Source: Pseudomonas sp. R28(2017)
GTDB taxonomy: Bacteria; Pseudomonadota; Gammaproteobacteria; Pseudomonadales; Pseudomonadaceae
Length of the DNA: 64,000 nucleotides
Direction of reading: 5' to 3'
Assembly: GCF_002112505.1 (NCBI RefSeq)
Contig: NZ_NEHW01000002.1
Coordinates: 519,972-583,971 of the forward strand
The position numbers and the translations under genes are program-made. The notes under the pieces are model-generated. The model was not told where the DNA came from. It did not search any database and worked only from the letters and a program-made list of their open reading frames with translations. This document shows positions 7,983 to 18,488 of the stretch, in pieces; position 1 is the first letter of the stretch, and each line of letters starts with the position of its first letter.

Positions 7983-8344
7983 GGCCGCCGCCAGCGCCGG
8001 ATCACGTAGCCGTAGATGGCCAGGTTGAGCAGCAGCACGACGCCGCCCAGCAGCAGCTGGATCTGCGGCGTCAGGCCGGCGGGGTAGATCAGCGGCCAGA
8101 GGTAATGCTCGACGAAGCCACCATGGTACCCCGCATCACCGGCCGCCAGGCGCATGCGGTTTTCCCAGTCGGTGAGCGGGCATTCCAGGTGCAGGCCTTC
8201 CACCGCCAGGCCCCAGCCCAGGGCGGGGAGATGCAGGAGCAGGGCGGGACGCCACCTGAGCACCAGCAGGCCGCCGAACAGGACCAGCAGGATGAAGGCC
8301 AGGTGCAGCAGGACCAGGGCGTCGGCGGATATTCGGTAGAACAT
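7979..8344 (-). CDS. DUF2784-family small membrane protein
   Basis: 121 aa with four hydrophobic segments (about 6-28, 35-50, 80-95 and 97-115) and the Glu-Cys-Pro-Leu-Thr-Asp-Trp-Glu motif between TM2 and TM3 that marks the DUF2784 family of uncharacterised inner-membrane proteins. The start at 8344 gives a protein that begins directly before TM1. The stop codon overlaps that of tam on the other strand, so the two genes are tail to tail without a terminator. Function unknown. Confidence 0.82.
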   Translation of the reverse strand: MFYRISADALVLLHLAFILLVLFGGLLVLRWRPALLLHLPALGWGLAVEGLHLECPLTDWENRMRLAAGDAGYHGGFVEHYLWPLIYPAGLTPQIQLLLGGVVLLLNLAIYGYVIRRWRRP

Positions 8345-8393
8345 GGTGGATGGGGCTGCAATTGAGGTATTCCCAGCATAGCCGGGTCGCCTG

Positions 8394-8494
8394 TACCGGC
8401 CTCTTCGCGGGCACGCCCGCTCCCACAGGATCACCACAGATTCGAAGATTGTGGTGATCCTGTGGGAGCGGGCGTGCCCGCGAAGAGGCCGGTA
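8394..8494. repeat. Inverted REP pair (BIME)
   Basis: Two REP units face each other: TTCGCGGGCACGCCCGCTCC on the left and its complement on the right. The complementarity extends outward to TACCGGCC/GGCCGGTA and inward through GATCACCACA/TGTGGTGATC, so the whole 101-bp block can form one long hairpin. It lies between the DUF2784 gene and the end of the LysR gene. Confidence 0.9.
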
Positions 8495-8499
8495 AGGTC

Positions 8500-9369
8500 C
8501 TACAACGCTTCCTGAACCATCTGCAGGAAGGTCGCCACCACCCGCCGCGAACGCTGCTCGCTCAGGCACACCAGGGTCTCGGTCAGGTGCCGCTGGCAGT
8601 CGACGATGGGCAACGCACACACCCGCGCATCCGCGCCAAATTCGGCCGCCGACACCACCCCCACGCCAATCCCCACCACCACGGCCTCGCGCGCTGCCTC
8701 GCGCCCCTCCACCTGAATCGCCGGGCGAATCCGCAAGCCTGCGCGCTGCATCTCCTCCTCCAGCGTCTGCCGCGTCACCGACCCCGGCTCGCGCAGTACC
8801 AGCGGGGTGTCGTCCAGGTCCGCCAGTTGGATCGAACCACGGCTGGCCCACGGGTGGTTGTGCGAGACGAACGCCACCATCGGGTCACGGCGCAACGGCA
8901 CGCAAAACAGCCGCTCGTCATCGACATCGCGCCCGAGCAACGCCAGGTCGGCCTGGTAGCTGAACAGCCGGGAAAGCGACTCGTCGGTATTGCCGGTCTC
9001 GATCTTGACCTGAATGCCCGGGTAGCGCTGGCAGAAGCGCGCGATCTGCGGCAGCACGTGCACGGGCGCATCCACCGCCAGCACCAGGCTGCCGGTGTGC
9101 AGGGCACGGGAATCCTGCAGCAGGTCATGGGCTTCGGCTTCGCAGGCGAACAGGCGCTGGCTGATGCCCAGCAGGCGCTCGCCCAGGTCGGTCAGCTGCA
9201 CCGAGCGCTTGTTGCGGTGAAACAGCAACACGCCGAAGCGTTCTTCGAGCTTGCGCACCTGGTCGGACACCGCCGGCTGGGTCAGAAACAGTTTTTCTGC
9301 CGCGCGGGTGAAGCTGCCGTGCACGGCCACTGCGTGGAACGCCTTGAGTTGAGCGTGGGATACCGACAT
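8500..9369 (-). CDS. LysR-type transcriptional regulator
   Basis: 289 aa. The N-terminal winged helix (about 5-64) contains Ala-Val-His-Gly-Ser-Phe-Thr-Arg-Ala-Ala and Gln-Pro-Ala-Val-Ser-Asp-Gln-Val-Arg; a periplasmic-binding-protein-like effector domain (about 92-285) follows. It is divergent from the organophosphate-type MFS gene at 9613, with 243 bp between the start codons, so it probably activates that transporter in response to a ligand. LysR proteins beside 2-aminoethylphosphonate genes look similar, which together with the OPA-like transporter hints at a phosphonate or sugar-phosphate ligand. That link is inference only. Confidence 0.88.
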   Translation of the reverse strand: MSVSHAQLKAFHAVAVHGSFTRAAEKLFLTQPAVSDQVRKLEERFGVLLFHRNKRSVQLTDLGERLLGISQRLFACEAEAHDLLQDSRALHTGSLVLAVDAPVHVLPQIARFCQRYPGIQVKIETGNTDESLSRLFSYQADLALLGRDVDDERLFCVPLRRDPMVAFVSHNHPWASRGSIQLADLDDTPLVLREPGSVTRQTLEEEMQRAGLRIRPAIQVEGREAAREAVVVGIGVGVVSAAEFGADARVCALPIVDCQRHLTETLVCLSEQRSRRVVATFLQMVQEAL

Positions 9370-9612
9370 GCCGACTCCAGTAACAAGCTGAGCTTATGTG
9401 TGAAATACGATAAATCGATTTTCTTTATCAGTCAGCAACTGTTTCCATACGTTTCAACCCGAGGCCGTCGCCACAAGCAGCGGCCGGGCCATGGCCCGCA
9501 CACCGTGCCATCTGACCAGATGACGAGCCTTCGTCATGCAGTGCGCAACACAACAACAAGACAGGCGTTTTTTAACAATCTGCCGGCACACTTGAGCAAG
9601 AGGTCAGAGTCA

Positions 9613-10929
9613 ATGAATCAATCACTAGCCGCGTTGAAACGCTGGCGCATCCAGATTTTCGCGATCACCTGGCTGGCCTACGCCGCCTTCTACTTCACCC
9701 GCAAAGCCTTCTCGGTGGCCAAGCTCGGCATCGGTGAAGACCCGACGTTCATGCTCGACAAGGCCGCCATGGCCAACCTCGACGCCATCTACCTGGCCGC
9801 CTACGCCGTGGGCCAGTTCACCTGGGGCATGCTCGCCGACCGTTTCGGCCCGCGGGTGGTGGTGTTGGGCGGCTTGCTGATTTCGGCGGTGGCCGCAGTG
9901 GTGATGGGCAGTTACGCGACCTTCCCGATCTTCGCTACCTGCATGCTGATCCAGGGCCTGGCGCAATCCACCGGCTGGGCCGGGCTGTGCAAGAACATCG
10001 GCAGCTTCTTCCCGGCTTCACAGCGCGGTCGGGTGCTGGGGCTGTGGAGTTCGTGCTATGCCTTCGGTGGCCTGGTCGCGTCGCCGTTCGCCGGCTGGTG
10101 GGCCTACACCCTGGTCGGCACCTGGCATGCGGCATTCTTCTCCAGTGCCGCAGTGGTGGCCGGCGTGGCCGTGCTGTTCTTCTTCCTGCAGCGCAACAAG
10201 CCCGAAGACGTCGGCCTGGCAGCGGTCGAGCCCGAGCCGCAGAGCATGGCCCCGGCCGGCAACCTGTGCAGCGTTTGGGCGCCGCTGCGCGAGATCCTGC
10301 GCAACCGCACGGTGCTGACCCTGGGCCTGGCCTACTTCCTGTTGAAACCGGCGCGTTACGCGATCCTGCTGTGGGGCCCGGTGATTGTCTTCGAGCAGAT
10401 GCCTTCGGTCGGCAAGGTCGGCGCGGCGATCATCCCCACCGCCTTCGAACTGGCCGGGCTGCTCGGCCCGATCATCATCGGCCTGGCTTCGGACAAGCTG
10501 TTCGGCGCCCGGCGCATGCCGGCCTGCGTGATCAGCCTGGTGCTGCTGACAGTGACCCTGGCAGCCTTCATGGCGGCCATGCACAGTGGCAGCATCGTGA
10601 TGGTGGTGGCCTTGCTGTTCGTCATGGGCCTGACCCTGTACGGGCCGGACTCGATGATCAGCGGCGCGGCGGCCATCGACTTCGGCACGGCCAAGGCCGG
10701 CGCCACGGCGGCGGGCTTTGTCAACGGCTGCGGCTCGGTGGGCGCGGTGCTCGGCGGCTTGCTGCCGGGCTACTTCGACAGCGTCACGGTGTTCATCGTG
10801 TTTGCCGGTTGCGCGCTGTTCTCGGCCCTGGTGCTGCTGCCGCACTGGAACAGCCGCCCGGCCGGCACGCCCGAGGCCAACGACGTGGCCCCGAACACCA
10901 GCATGGCGATCAAGCCACTGCGTACCTGA
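9613..10929 (+). CDS. MFS transporter of the organophosphate:Pi antiporter (OPA) type
   Basis: 438 aa, 12 predicted membrane segments. The N-terminal Thr-Trp-Leu-Ala-Tyr-Ala-Ala-Phe-Tyr-Phe-Thr-Arg-Lys region followed by Tyr-Ala-Val-Gly-Gln-Phe at about 65 matches the OPA family (GlpT, UhpT/UhpC, PgtP), in which a conserved N-terminal Arg binds phosphate. Further family-like segments are Phe-Pro-Ala-Ser-Gln-Arg-Gly after TM4 and the TM11 region with repeated Gly. It should exchange a phosphorylated or phosphonate compound for phosphate. I chose the ATG at 9613, with a weak purine-rich site (AGAGGTCAGAG) ahead; the frame is open far upstream but crosses the divergent LysR gene. The substrate is not certain. 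Confidence 0.8.
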   Translation: MNQSLAALKRWRIQIFAITWLAYAAFYFTRKAFSVAKLGIGEDPTFMLDKAAMANLDAIYLAAYAVGQFTWGMLADRFGPRVVVLGGLLISAVAAVVMGSYATFPIFATCMLIQGLAQSTGWAGLCKNIGSFFPASQRGRVLGLWSSCYAFGGLVASPFAGWWAYTLVGTWHAAFFSSAAVVAGVAVLFFFLQRNKPEDVGLAAVEPEPQSMAPAGNLCSVWAPLREILRNRTVLTLGLAYFLLKPARYAILLWGPVIVFEQMPSVGKVGAAIIPTAFELAGLLGPIIIGLASDKLFGARRMPACVISLVLLTVTLAAFMAAMHSGSIVMVVALLFVMGLTLYGPDSMISGAAAIDFGTAKAGATAAGFVNGCGSVGAVLGGLLPGYFDSVTVFIVFAGCALFSALVLLPHWNSRPAGTPEANDVAPNTSMAIKPLRT

Positions 10930-10965
10930 AGGAAAGCGGGCAAGGTCGACAAGGCGTGAGATTAC

Positions 10966-10995
10966 TTGTCGATCCACCGTCCGAGGGCGTATAAA
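10966..10995 (+). promoter_or_regulatory. Probable sigma-70 promoter of the YebC-family gene
   Basis: TTGTCG at 10966-10971 and TATAAA at 10990-10995 are separated by 18 bases, 60 bases before the ATG at 11055. Both hexamers are close to consensus. Confidence 0.5.
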
Positions 10996-11054
10996 CTGCA
11001 CCCACTTTTGGCCGGTCGCTTCCTGAACCGGCCGCTGAAACAAAGAGAGTCGAC

Positions 11055-11765
11055 ATGGGCGCACAGTGGAAAGCCAAACATAGAGAAACAGCTGCCAATG
11101 CCAAGGGCAAGATCATGGGCAAGCTGGCCAAGGAAATCCAGATCGCTGCCAAATCCGGCGCCGACCCGGACATGAACCCGCGCCTGCGCCTGGCCATCGT
11201 CCAGGCCAAGAAAGCGTCGATGACCCGTGAAACCCTGGAGCGTGCGATCAAGAAAGGCGCTGGTCTGGACGGCGAAGCCGTGCAGTACCATGCCGTCAGC
11301 TATGAAGGCTTCGCCCCGCACCAGGTGCCTCTGATCGTCGAGTGCCTGACCGACAACGTCAACCGCACCGTGGCACAGATCCGCGTGCTGTTCCGCAAGG
11401 GCCAGCTGGGCGCCAGCGGCTCGGTGACCTGGGACTTCAACCACGTCGGCCTGATCGAAGCCACCCCGGAAGGCGATGCCGACCCGGAAATGGCCGCCAT
11501 CGAAGCCGGTGCCCAGGACTTCGAGGAAGGTGAAGAAGAAGGTTCGACCCTGTTCATCACCGACACCACCGACCTGGATGCCGTGCAGAAGGCGCTGCCG
11601 GAGCATGGCTTCACCGTGACTTCGGCGAAGATCGGCTATACCCCGAAGAACCCGGTGAGCGCGGCCAGCCTCAGTGCTGAAGCGCTGGCCGAGGTTGAAG
11701 CGTTTCTCGAAGCGATCGACGAGAACGATGACGTGCAGAACGTCTACGTTGGCCTGACTGCCTGA
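11055..11765 (+). CDS. YebC/PmpR-family protein, YeeN-like paralogue
   Basis: 236 aa, close to the 235-250 aa of the TACO1/YebC family, with the three-domain arrangement including the acidic central insert (Asp-Phe-Glu-Glu-Gly-Glu-Glu-Glu near 155-162). Conserved features are Ala-Lys-Glu-Ile near 29, Asn-Pro-Arg-Leu-Arg near 43 and Asn-Val-Asn-Arg-Thr near 99. Canonical YebC starts with Met-Ala-Gly-His-Ser-Lys-Trp and lies next to ruvC. Here the start is Met-Gly-Ala-Gln-Trp and the gene stands alone, as for the second (YeeN-like) copy in many gamma-proteobacteria. Family members act in translation of proline-rich stretches or as transcription factors; which applies here is unknown. Confidence 0.85.
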   Translation: MGAQWKAKHRETAANAKGKIMGKLAKEIQIAAKSGADPDMNPRLRLAIVQAKKASMTRETLERAIKKGAGLDGEAVQYHAVSYEGFAPHQVPLIVECLTDNVNRTVAQIRVLFRKGQLGASGSVTWDFNHVGLIEATPEGDADPEMAAIEAGAQDFEEGEEEGSTLFITDTTDLDAVQKALPEHGFTVTSAKIGYTPKNPVSAASLSAEALAEVEAFLEAIDENDDVQNVYVGLTA

Positions 11766-11771
11766 CCGTCG

Positions 11772-11932
11772 GGGCCGCTTTGCGGCCATTCGCGGGCAAG
11801 CCCGCTCCCACAGGGACAACACAAGCCATGGCATTGTGAAGTACCTGTGGGAGCAACTGAGCAACTGTCTTGCTCAATTTCTAGAATCTGGCGCGATCCC
11901 TGTGGGAGCGGGCTTGCCCGCGAATGGGCCGG
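11772..11932. repeat. REP pair with an inserted partial REP
   Basis: A left REP at 11789-11815 and its inverted partner at 11898-11924 flank a linker that contains a third, truncated unit (CCTGTGGGAGC, 11844-11854). The linker part 11865-11909, including the CCCTGTGGGAGC edge of the right REP, recurs inverted at 61088-61132. Confidence 0.88.
11865..11909 (+). repeat. 45-bp dispersed repeat, copy 1
   Basis: This 45-bp sequence, centred on TCAATTTCTAGAATCTGG and running into a REP edge, is identical to the reverse complement of 61088-61132, about 49 kb away. It suggests that REP modules move together with their linker. Confidence 0.85.
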
Positions 11933-11956
11933 TGATTTTCATCGAGGGAAGCCTGC

Positions 11957-12901
11957 ATGAACCCGACTTTCGCCTCCCTCAGCCTCGCCCACCTGCGCAC
12001 CCTCGACTGCCTCCTGCAGCTCAAGAACCTCAGCCATGCCGCCGACCGCCTGGGCGTCAGCCAATCGGCCCTGAGCCGTCAGCTGGCCCACCTGCGCGAA
12101 GCCTTCGACGACTCATTGCTGGTACGCCAAGGCCGCGGCTATGTACTCAGCGAACACGCCGAGTCCCTGGTCGAACCCCTGCGCCAGGTGCTCGAAGAGC
12201 TCCAGGCCCTGCGCCAACCTGCCACCTTCGACCCGGCCCGCTGCGAGCGGCGCTTCTGCCTGGCCGCCTCCGACTACGTGGCCGAGCACATGCTGCCGCT
12301 GCTGGTGGCCGCGCTGGAGCAGGAGGCCCCGGGCGTGTCCATCGATTACCGCACCTGGCAGGCCGGGCAGTATGCCTTGCTGGCCAGCGGCGAGATCGAC
12401 CTGGCCACCACCCTGTTCGACGAGTCGCCGCCCAACCTGCATGGCCGGCTGCTCGGCGAAGACCGCGCGGTGTGCCTGATGCGCCGCGATCACCCGCTGA
12501 CCGCCCTGGCGGTGCTGGGGCAGGACGATTACCTGGCCTGCAAGCATGTGCGTATTTCCGGGGGTGGCGACAAGGACAGCTTCATCGACCGCCACCTGCG
12601 TGCCCAGGGGTTGCAGCGGCGCATCAGCCTGGAGGTGCCGTTCTTCTCGGCCACCGTCCAGGTGATCGGCAACAGCCAGGCGCTGGCCACCGTGCCCGAG
12701 CACATCGCCCGGCAACTGTGCCGCCTGCATGGCCTGGCGTGGCGGCCGTTGGGGTTTGTCGAGCACACCCAGCGCTACTGGGTGGTGTGGCATCAGCGCT
12801 TGCAGGCCTCGGCCGAGCACCGCTGGTTGCGTAACCGGGTGTTCGAGCTGTGGCGGCAGTCGCAGTTCGGCGTACAGGGCGGGGTTGCGGGTTTGCCATA
12901 G
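11957..12901 (+). CDS. LysR-type transcriptional regulator (NodD/NahR-like)
   Basis: 314 aa. The winged helix (about 9-68) contains His-Leu-Arg-Thr-Leu-Asp-Cys-Leu-Leu and Val-Ser-Gln-Ser-Ala-Leu-Ser-Arg-Gln-Leu; the effector domain includes the Ala-Ser-Asp-Tyr-Val segment near 111-115 that is common in the NodD/NahR/SyrM branch. It lies 80 bp upstream of the aromatic amino acid decarboxylase on the same strand and near quiC, an order I recall from P. putida KT2440, so a role in regulating those genes is plausible. GAGGGAAG about 5 bases before the ATG supports this start. Confidence 0.85.
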   Translation: MNPTFASLSLAHLRTLDCLLQLKNLSHAADRLGVSQSALSRQLAHLREAFDDSLLVRQGRGYVLSEHAESLVEPLRQVLEELQALRQPATFDPARCERRFCLAASDYVAEHMLPLLVAALEQEAPGVSIDYRTWQAGQYALLASGEIDLATTLFDESPPNLHGRLLGEDRAVCLMRRDHPLTALAVLGQDDYLACKHVRISGGGDKDSFIDRHLRAQGLQRRISLEVPFFSATVQVIGNSQALATVPEHIARQLCRLHGLAWRPLGFVEHTQRYWVVWHQRLQASAEHRWLRNRVFELWRQSQFGVQGGVAGLP

Positions 12902-12981
12902 CAGGTATGCGCGAAGCGGGGTTATTCGCCTGGGCGTGGGCGCCTAGACTGGGGTAGAAGATAACCCACAGGAGCGCGCGC

Positions 12982-14394
12982 GTGACCCCAGAACAATTCC
13001 GCCAGTACGGCCACCAGCTGATCGACCTGATCGCCGACTACCGCCAAACCGTCGGCGAGCGCCCGGTCATGGCCCAGGTCGAGCCCGGCTACCTCAAGGC
13101 CCAGCTGCCACAAGGCGCGCCGCAGCAGGGCGAGCCGTTCGACGCCATCCTCGACGATGTCAATCAATTGGTCATGCCTGGCCTGTCGCACTGGCAGCAC
13201 CCGGACTTCTATGGCTACTTCCCGTCCAACGGCACCCTGTCGTCGGTGCTCGGCGACTTCCTCAGCACCGGCCTCGGCGTGCTGGGCCTGTCGTGGCAAT
13301 CCAGCCCGGCGCTGAGCGAGCTGGAAGAAACCACCCTCGACTGGCTGCGCCAGTTGCTTGGCCTGTCGGCCCAGTGGAGCGGGGTTATCCAGGACACCGC
13401 ATCCACCAGCACCCTGGTGGCGCTGATCAGCGCCCGTGAGCGTGCCACCGACTATGCGCTGGTGCGCGGCGGCCTGCAGGCCGAGGCCAAGCCGCTGATC
13501 GTCTATGTCAGCGCCCATGCCCACAGCTCGGTGGACAAGGCCGCGCTGCTGGCCGGCTTCGGTCGCGCCAACATCCGCCTGATCGCCACCGACGAACAAT
13601 TCGCCATGCGCCCGGAGGCACTGCGGGCTGCCATCGAGCAGGACCTGGCCGCCGGCAACCAGCCCTGTGCCGTGGTTGCCACCACGGGCACCACGACCAC
13701 CACCGCCCTCGACCCGCTGCGCCCGATCGGCGAAATCGCCCAGGCCAACGGGTTGTGGCTGCATGTCGACTCGGCCATGGCCGGCTCGGCGATGATCCTG
13801 CCGGAGTGCCGCTGGATGTGGGAGGGCATCGAGCTGGCCGACTCCGTGGTGGTCAACGCGCACAAGTGGCTGGGCGTGGCGTTCGATTGCTCGATCTATT
13901 ACGTGCGTGATCCGCAGCACCTGATCCGGGTGATGAGCACCAACCCGAGCTACCTGCAGTCGGCGGTCGATGGGGAGGTGAAGAACCTGCGCGATTGGGG
14001 TATTCCGCTGGGCCGCCGGTTCCGTGCGTTGAAACTGTGGTTCATGTTGCGCAGCGAAGGCGTGGAGGCGTTGCAGCAGCGCCTGCGGCGGGACCTGGAG
14101 AACGCGCGCTGGCTGGCGGAGCAGGTGAATGCAGTTGCAGAATGGGAAGTGCTGGCGCCGGTGCAACTGCAGACTTTGTGCATTCGCCATCGGCCGGCCG
14201 GGCTGGAGGGGGAGGCGCTGGATGCGCATACCAAGGCGTGGGCTGAGCGGCTGAATGCCTCCGGGGTGGCGTATGTGACGCCAGCGACGCTGGAAGGTCG
14301 GTGGATGGTGCGGGTTTCGGTGGGGGCCTTGCCGACCGAGCGGGAGCATGTGGAGAAACTTTGGCTGAACCTGCAAGAAGTGGTTAAAGGCTGA
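12982..14394 (+). CDS. ddc: Group II PLP-dependent decarboxylase, DOPA/aromatic L-amino acid decarboxylase
   Basis: 470 aa, matching the family of DOPA, tryptophan and tyrosine decarboxylases. Diagnostic features are His-Pro-Asp-Phe-Tyr-Gly-Tyr-Phe-Pro near 73-81, the ring-stacking His in Ser-Ala-His-Ala-His-Ser-Ser near 181, Asp263 (pyridine nitrogen) in His-Val-Asp-Ser-Ala, and the Schiff-base Lys295 in Asn-Ala-His-Lys-Trp. It converts L-DOPA, and possibly other aromatic amino acids, to the amine plus CO2 in the cytoplasm. The P. putida KT2440 orthologue at the same place is reported to be a highly DOPA-specific enzyme (from memory). A second copy-like role in tryptophan decarboxylation cannot be excluded. 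Confidence 0.82.
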   Translation: MTPEQFRQYGHQLIDLIADYRQTVGERPVMAQVEPGYLKAQLPQGAPQQGEPFDAILDDVNQLVMPGLSHWQHPDFYGYFPSNGTLSSVLGDFLSTGLGVLGLSWQSSPALSELEETTLDWLRQLLGLSAQWSGVIQDTASTSTLVALISARERATDYALVRGGLQAEAKPLIVYVSAHAHSSVDKAALLAGFGRANIRLIATDEQFAMRPEALRAAIEQDLAAGNQPCAVVATTGTTTTTALDPLRPIGEIAQANGLWLHVDSAMAGSAMILPECRWMWEGIELADSVVVNAHKWLGVAFDCSIYYVRDPQHLIRVMSTNPSYLQSAVDGEVKNLRDWGIPLGRRFRALKLWFMLRSEGVEALQQRLRRDLENARWLAEQVNAVAEWEVLAPVQLQTLCIRHRPAGLEGEALDAHTKAWAERLNASGVAYVTPATLEGRWMVRVSVGALPTEREHVEKLWLNLQEVVKG

Positions 14395-14403
14395 TATCGC
14401 TGG

Positions 14404-14519
14404 GGCTGCCTTGCAGCCCATTCGCGGGCAAGCCCGCTCCCACAGGCCACCACAAAGCCAAGGCTTGTGATATCCCTGTGGGAGCGGGCTTGCCCGCGAA
14501 TGGGCCGCAAAGCGGCCCC
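14404..14519. repeat. Inverted REP pair
   Basis: REP units at 14421-14446 and 14475-14500 are exact reverse complements; GGGGCTGCC...GCAGCCC and GGGCCGC...GCGGCCCC flank them. The block separates the convergent ddc and MHS transporter genes and may end transcription from both. Confidence 0.9.
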
Positions 14520-14529
14520 TTGCAATTTA

Positions 14530-15903
14530 TCAGTGGCTCACTGCCTGAAAGCTGCCTTTACGGCTGGCCTCGAAGGCATCCTTGTCCATCGGCTTGGCAT
14601 CCGGGTTACCCAGGTCTTCCATCGCCATGCGGTGGGTCTCCGGCGCAATGTAGGCCGCCAGTGCACACACGCAGGTGATGAAGAACGCCAGGCCACCGAT
14701 CACCAGCGGAATGTTGTCCGAACCCGGTGGCGCCACCAGGGCGAACAGTGCTGGCAGCATGGCCGTCAGCATGGTGCCGATGTTCTGCGCGATGGCCATG
14801 GCCGAGACGCGGTAGCGGGTGTGGAACAGCTCCGGGTAGAAGCTTGGGAACACCGCGTTGTAGCCCTGGTAGACCATGCCCCACATCACGATCGAGGCCG
14901 CAAAGGCCAGCGGCACGTTCTGGATGCTGATGGCATACAGGTAGACGAAGGCCAGCAGGCCCGAACCCAGGCAGCCGGCGATCATGGTCGGGCGGCGGCC
15001 GATCTTGTCGGACAGGTTGCCCACGAACGGGATCACCAGCACCGCGACGATGTTGCCCACCACCGGGATCCACAGGTACACGCTCTTGTCGAAGCCGATG
15101 CCGTAGGCCGGCTGCACCGCATAGGCGGCGCCGAAGATGGTGGCGACCACCGGGATCACGTTCATCAGGGCCATGAACATCACCAGCACCATGTGCTTCC
15201 AGCTGTGGCGGAAGGCTTCGCTGATCGGCGACTTGGCCACCTTGTCCTGTTTCTCTTCCTTCACGAACGCCGGAGTTTCGTGCACTTCCTTGCGGATGAT
15301 GAAGCCGGCAATCAGCACGAAGGCGCTCATCAGGAACGGAATGCGCCAGCCCCAGTCGTTGAAGGCTTCGCTGGGCATGAAGTAGGCCAGTGGCAGGAAC
15401 ACCGCCGCCGCCAGTACCTGGCCGGCCTGCACGCCCTGCAAGGTGAAGCTGGCGTAATACCCTCGCCGGCCGAACGGGGCGTGTTCCATGATCATCGAGC
15501 TGGCACCGGAAATTTCACCGGCCACGGCAAAGCCTTGGACCAGGCGCAGCAGCACCAGCAAGGCCGGGGCCAGCAGGCCGATGTCGTGGTAGGTCGGCAG
15601 CAGGCCGACAGCCATGGTCGACAGGCCCATCAGGAACATGCACAGCAACAGCACGTTCTTGCGCCCGCGGGTGTCGCCCCAGTGGCCGAGCACGAAGGCC
15701 CCGACCGGGCGCGCCAGGTAGCCCACACCGTAGGTGGCCAGCGAGGCGATGATGGCCATTTTCGGGTCGGTGTTGGGGAAGAAGATCTGCGGGAAGATCA
15801 GCGCCGCAGCCTGGGCATAGATGAAGAAATCGTAGTATTCGAGTGCCGAGCCAATCCATCCGCTGGCGGTCGCTTTCTTGGCTTGAGAGCTTGAGTGAGC
15901 CAT
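14530..15903 (-). CDS. MHS-family MFS transporter, shikimate/dehydroshikimate-type
   Basis: 457 aa and 12 membrane segments. MHS-family signatures are clear: Ser-Ala-Leu-Glu-Tyr-Tyr-Asp-Phe-Phe at about 18-26, Gly-Asp-Thr-Arg-Gly-Arg-Lys in loop 2-3, Gly-Glu-Ile near TM4, Gly-Trp-Arg-Ile-Pro-Phe at the centre, and Gly-Asn-Leu-Ser-Asp-Lys-Ile-Gly-Arg-Arg in loop 8-9. It is divergent from quiC, sharing a 477-bp regulatory gap, so import of shikimate, quinate or dehydroshikimate is likely. The ATG at 15903, preceded by CGGAGACAACG, is preferred over an ATG 11 codons upstream because it has the better ribosome site and directly precedes the cytoplasmic N terminus. Confidence 0.85.
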   Translation of the reverse strand: MAHSSSQAKKATASGWIGSALEYYDFFIYAQAAALIFPQIFFPNTDPKMAIIASLATYGVGYLARPVGAFVLGHWGDTRGRKNVLLLCMFLMGLSTMAVGLLPTYHDIGLLAPALLVLLRLVQGFAVAGEISGASSMIMEHAPFGRRGYYASFTLQGVQAGQVLAAAVFLPLAYFMPSEAFNDWGWRIPFLMSAFVLIAGFIIRKEVHETPAFVKEEKQDKVAKSPISEAFRHSWKHMVLVMFMALMNVIPVVATIFGAAYAVQPAYGIGFDKSVYLWIPVVGNIVAVLVIPFVGNLSDKIGRRPTMIAGCLGSGLLAFVYLYAISIQNVPLAFAASIVMWGMVYQGYNAVFPSFYPELFHTRYRVSAMAIAQNIGTMLTAMLPALFALVAPPGSDNIPLVIGGLAFFITCVCALAAYIAPETHRMAMEDLGNPDAKPMDKDAFEASRKGSFQAVSH

Positions 15904-16380
15904 CGTTGTCTCCGTTGTTCTTGTAGGTCGCCGCACGGCTGGCGTCGCCCAGGGGCGGCCAGAGGGAGGTGCGATCGCTTGTCGGGAGTAGGGCGGTTAT
16001 AGCGCTGACGATCGCAGGCGGTGTCTGCAAAGGGAGGACGAACGAGCAGGTGCGGATCGCAAGGCGATGGAGGTGTGCATAGGTCGGTACCCGGTTTATT
16101 GAACTTATTATGTTGTGACGTTGGGCTTGTCTGCGCAGGTTGTGCCGAACGACCGTCAGGGCAGAAGAGGGCGGCCGGTGTGCCTGCGTCTGGGTTCATG
16201 TTTGCCTAGGGTTGGCGGTGAATCAATTCGCCAAAATCGGTTTTGTGCGGTAATCGAACGCAAAACTAACCATTCCGTACAAACAGATTGCCGGGCCGAC
16301 TTTACCTGCGAATAATCAACAGTGCCAAGAACCCCACGAGGTTTTGGCCCGTCGTCCGTCCAATAACAAGGAACTCCCCC
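15904..16380. promoter_or_regulatory. Divergent regulatory region between MHS transporter and quiC
   Basis: 477 bp without a supported gene. It contains CAAAATCGGTTTTG at about 16232-16245, a short inverted repeat, immediately followed by a PcaR-like box at 16245-16259. The first half (15915-16090) shows nothing that I recognise. Confidence 0.5.
16245..16259 (-). promoter_or_regulatory. Candidate PcaR (IclR-family) binding site
   Basis: Read on the minus strand, this is GTTCGATTACCGCAC. The PcaR box that I recall for P. putida pca promoters is GTTCGATAATCGCAC, so 13 of 15 positions agree. It lies 121 bp before the quiC start codon, in the region where quiC transcription should be controlled. 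PcaR responds to beta-ketoadipate, a downstream product of protocatechuate, which QuiC makes. Confidence 0.5.
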
Positions 16381-18288
<1,908 letters not shown>

Positions 18289-18318
18289 TCATCGGTTGAG
18301 AGCTTGCCTGATCCCCAT

Positions 18319-18407
18319 CCTGTGGGAGCGGGCTTGCCCGCGAAGAAGGCGACTCGGTGCATGGCACCGGCTTCGCCGGTGTTCGCGGGCAAGCCCGCTC
18401 CCACAGG
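18319..18407. repeat. REP pair, outward-facing class, with 37-bp linker
   Basis: REP at 18319-18344 and its inverted partner at 18382-18407. The order of the halves is opposite to that of most pairs in this window. The 37-bp linker contains GGTGCATGGCACCGG, nearly the same as in the pair at 22762-22849. Confidence 0.9.
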
Positions 18408-18440
18408 GACAGTGCGGGCTTCAGAAATAACCTCAAAAAG

Positions 18441-18466
18441 CTATACAAAATACTATTCTTGTATAG
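18441..18466. promoter_or_regulatory. Inverted repeat CTATACAA-N10-TTGTATAG, candidate operator
   Basis: Perfect 8-bp arms at 18441-18448 and 18459-18466 lie in an AT-rich patch just upstream of the chalcone-isomerase-like gene. Arms and spacing suit a GntR- or TetR-type operator overlapping a promoter; a weak terminator is the alternative, since a REP pair precedes it. Confidence 0.4.
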
Positions 18467-18488
18467 AAATCCCGCCGGTGCACCGCCC

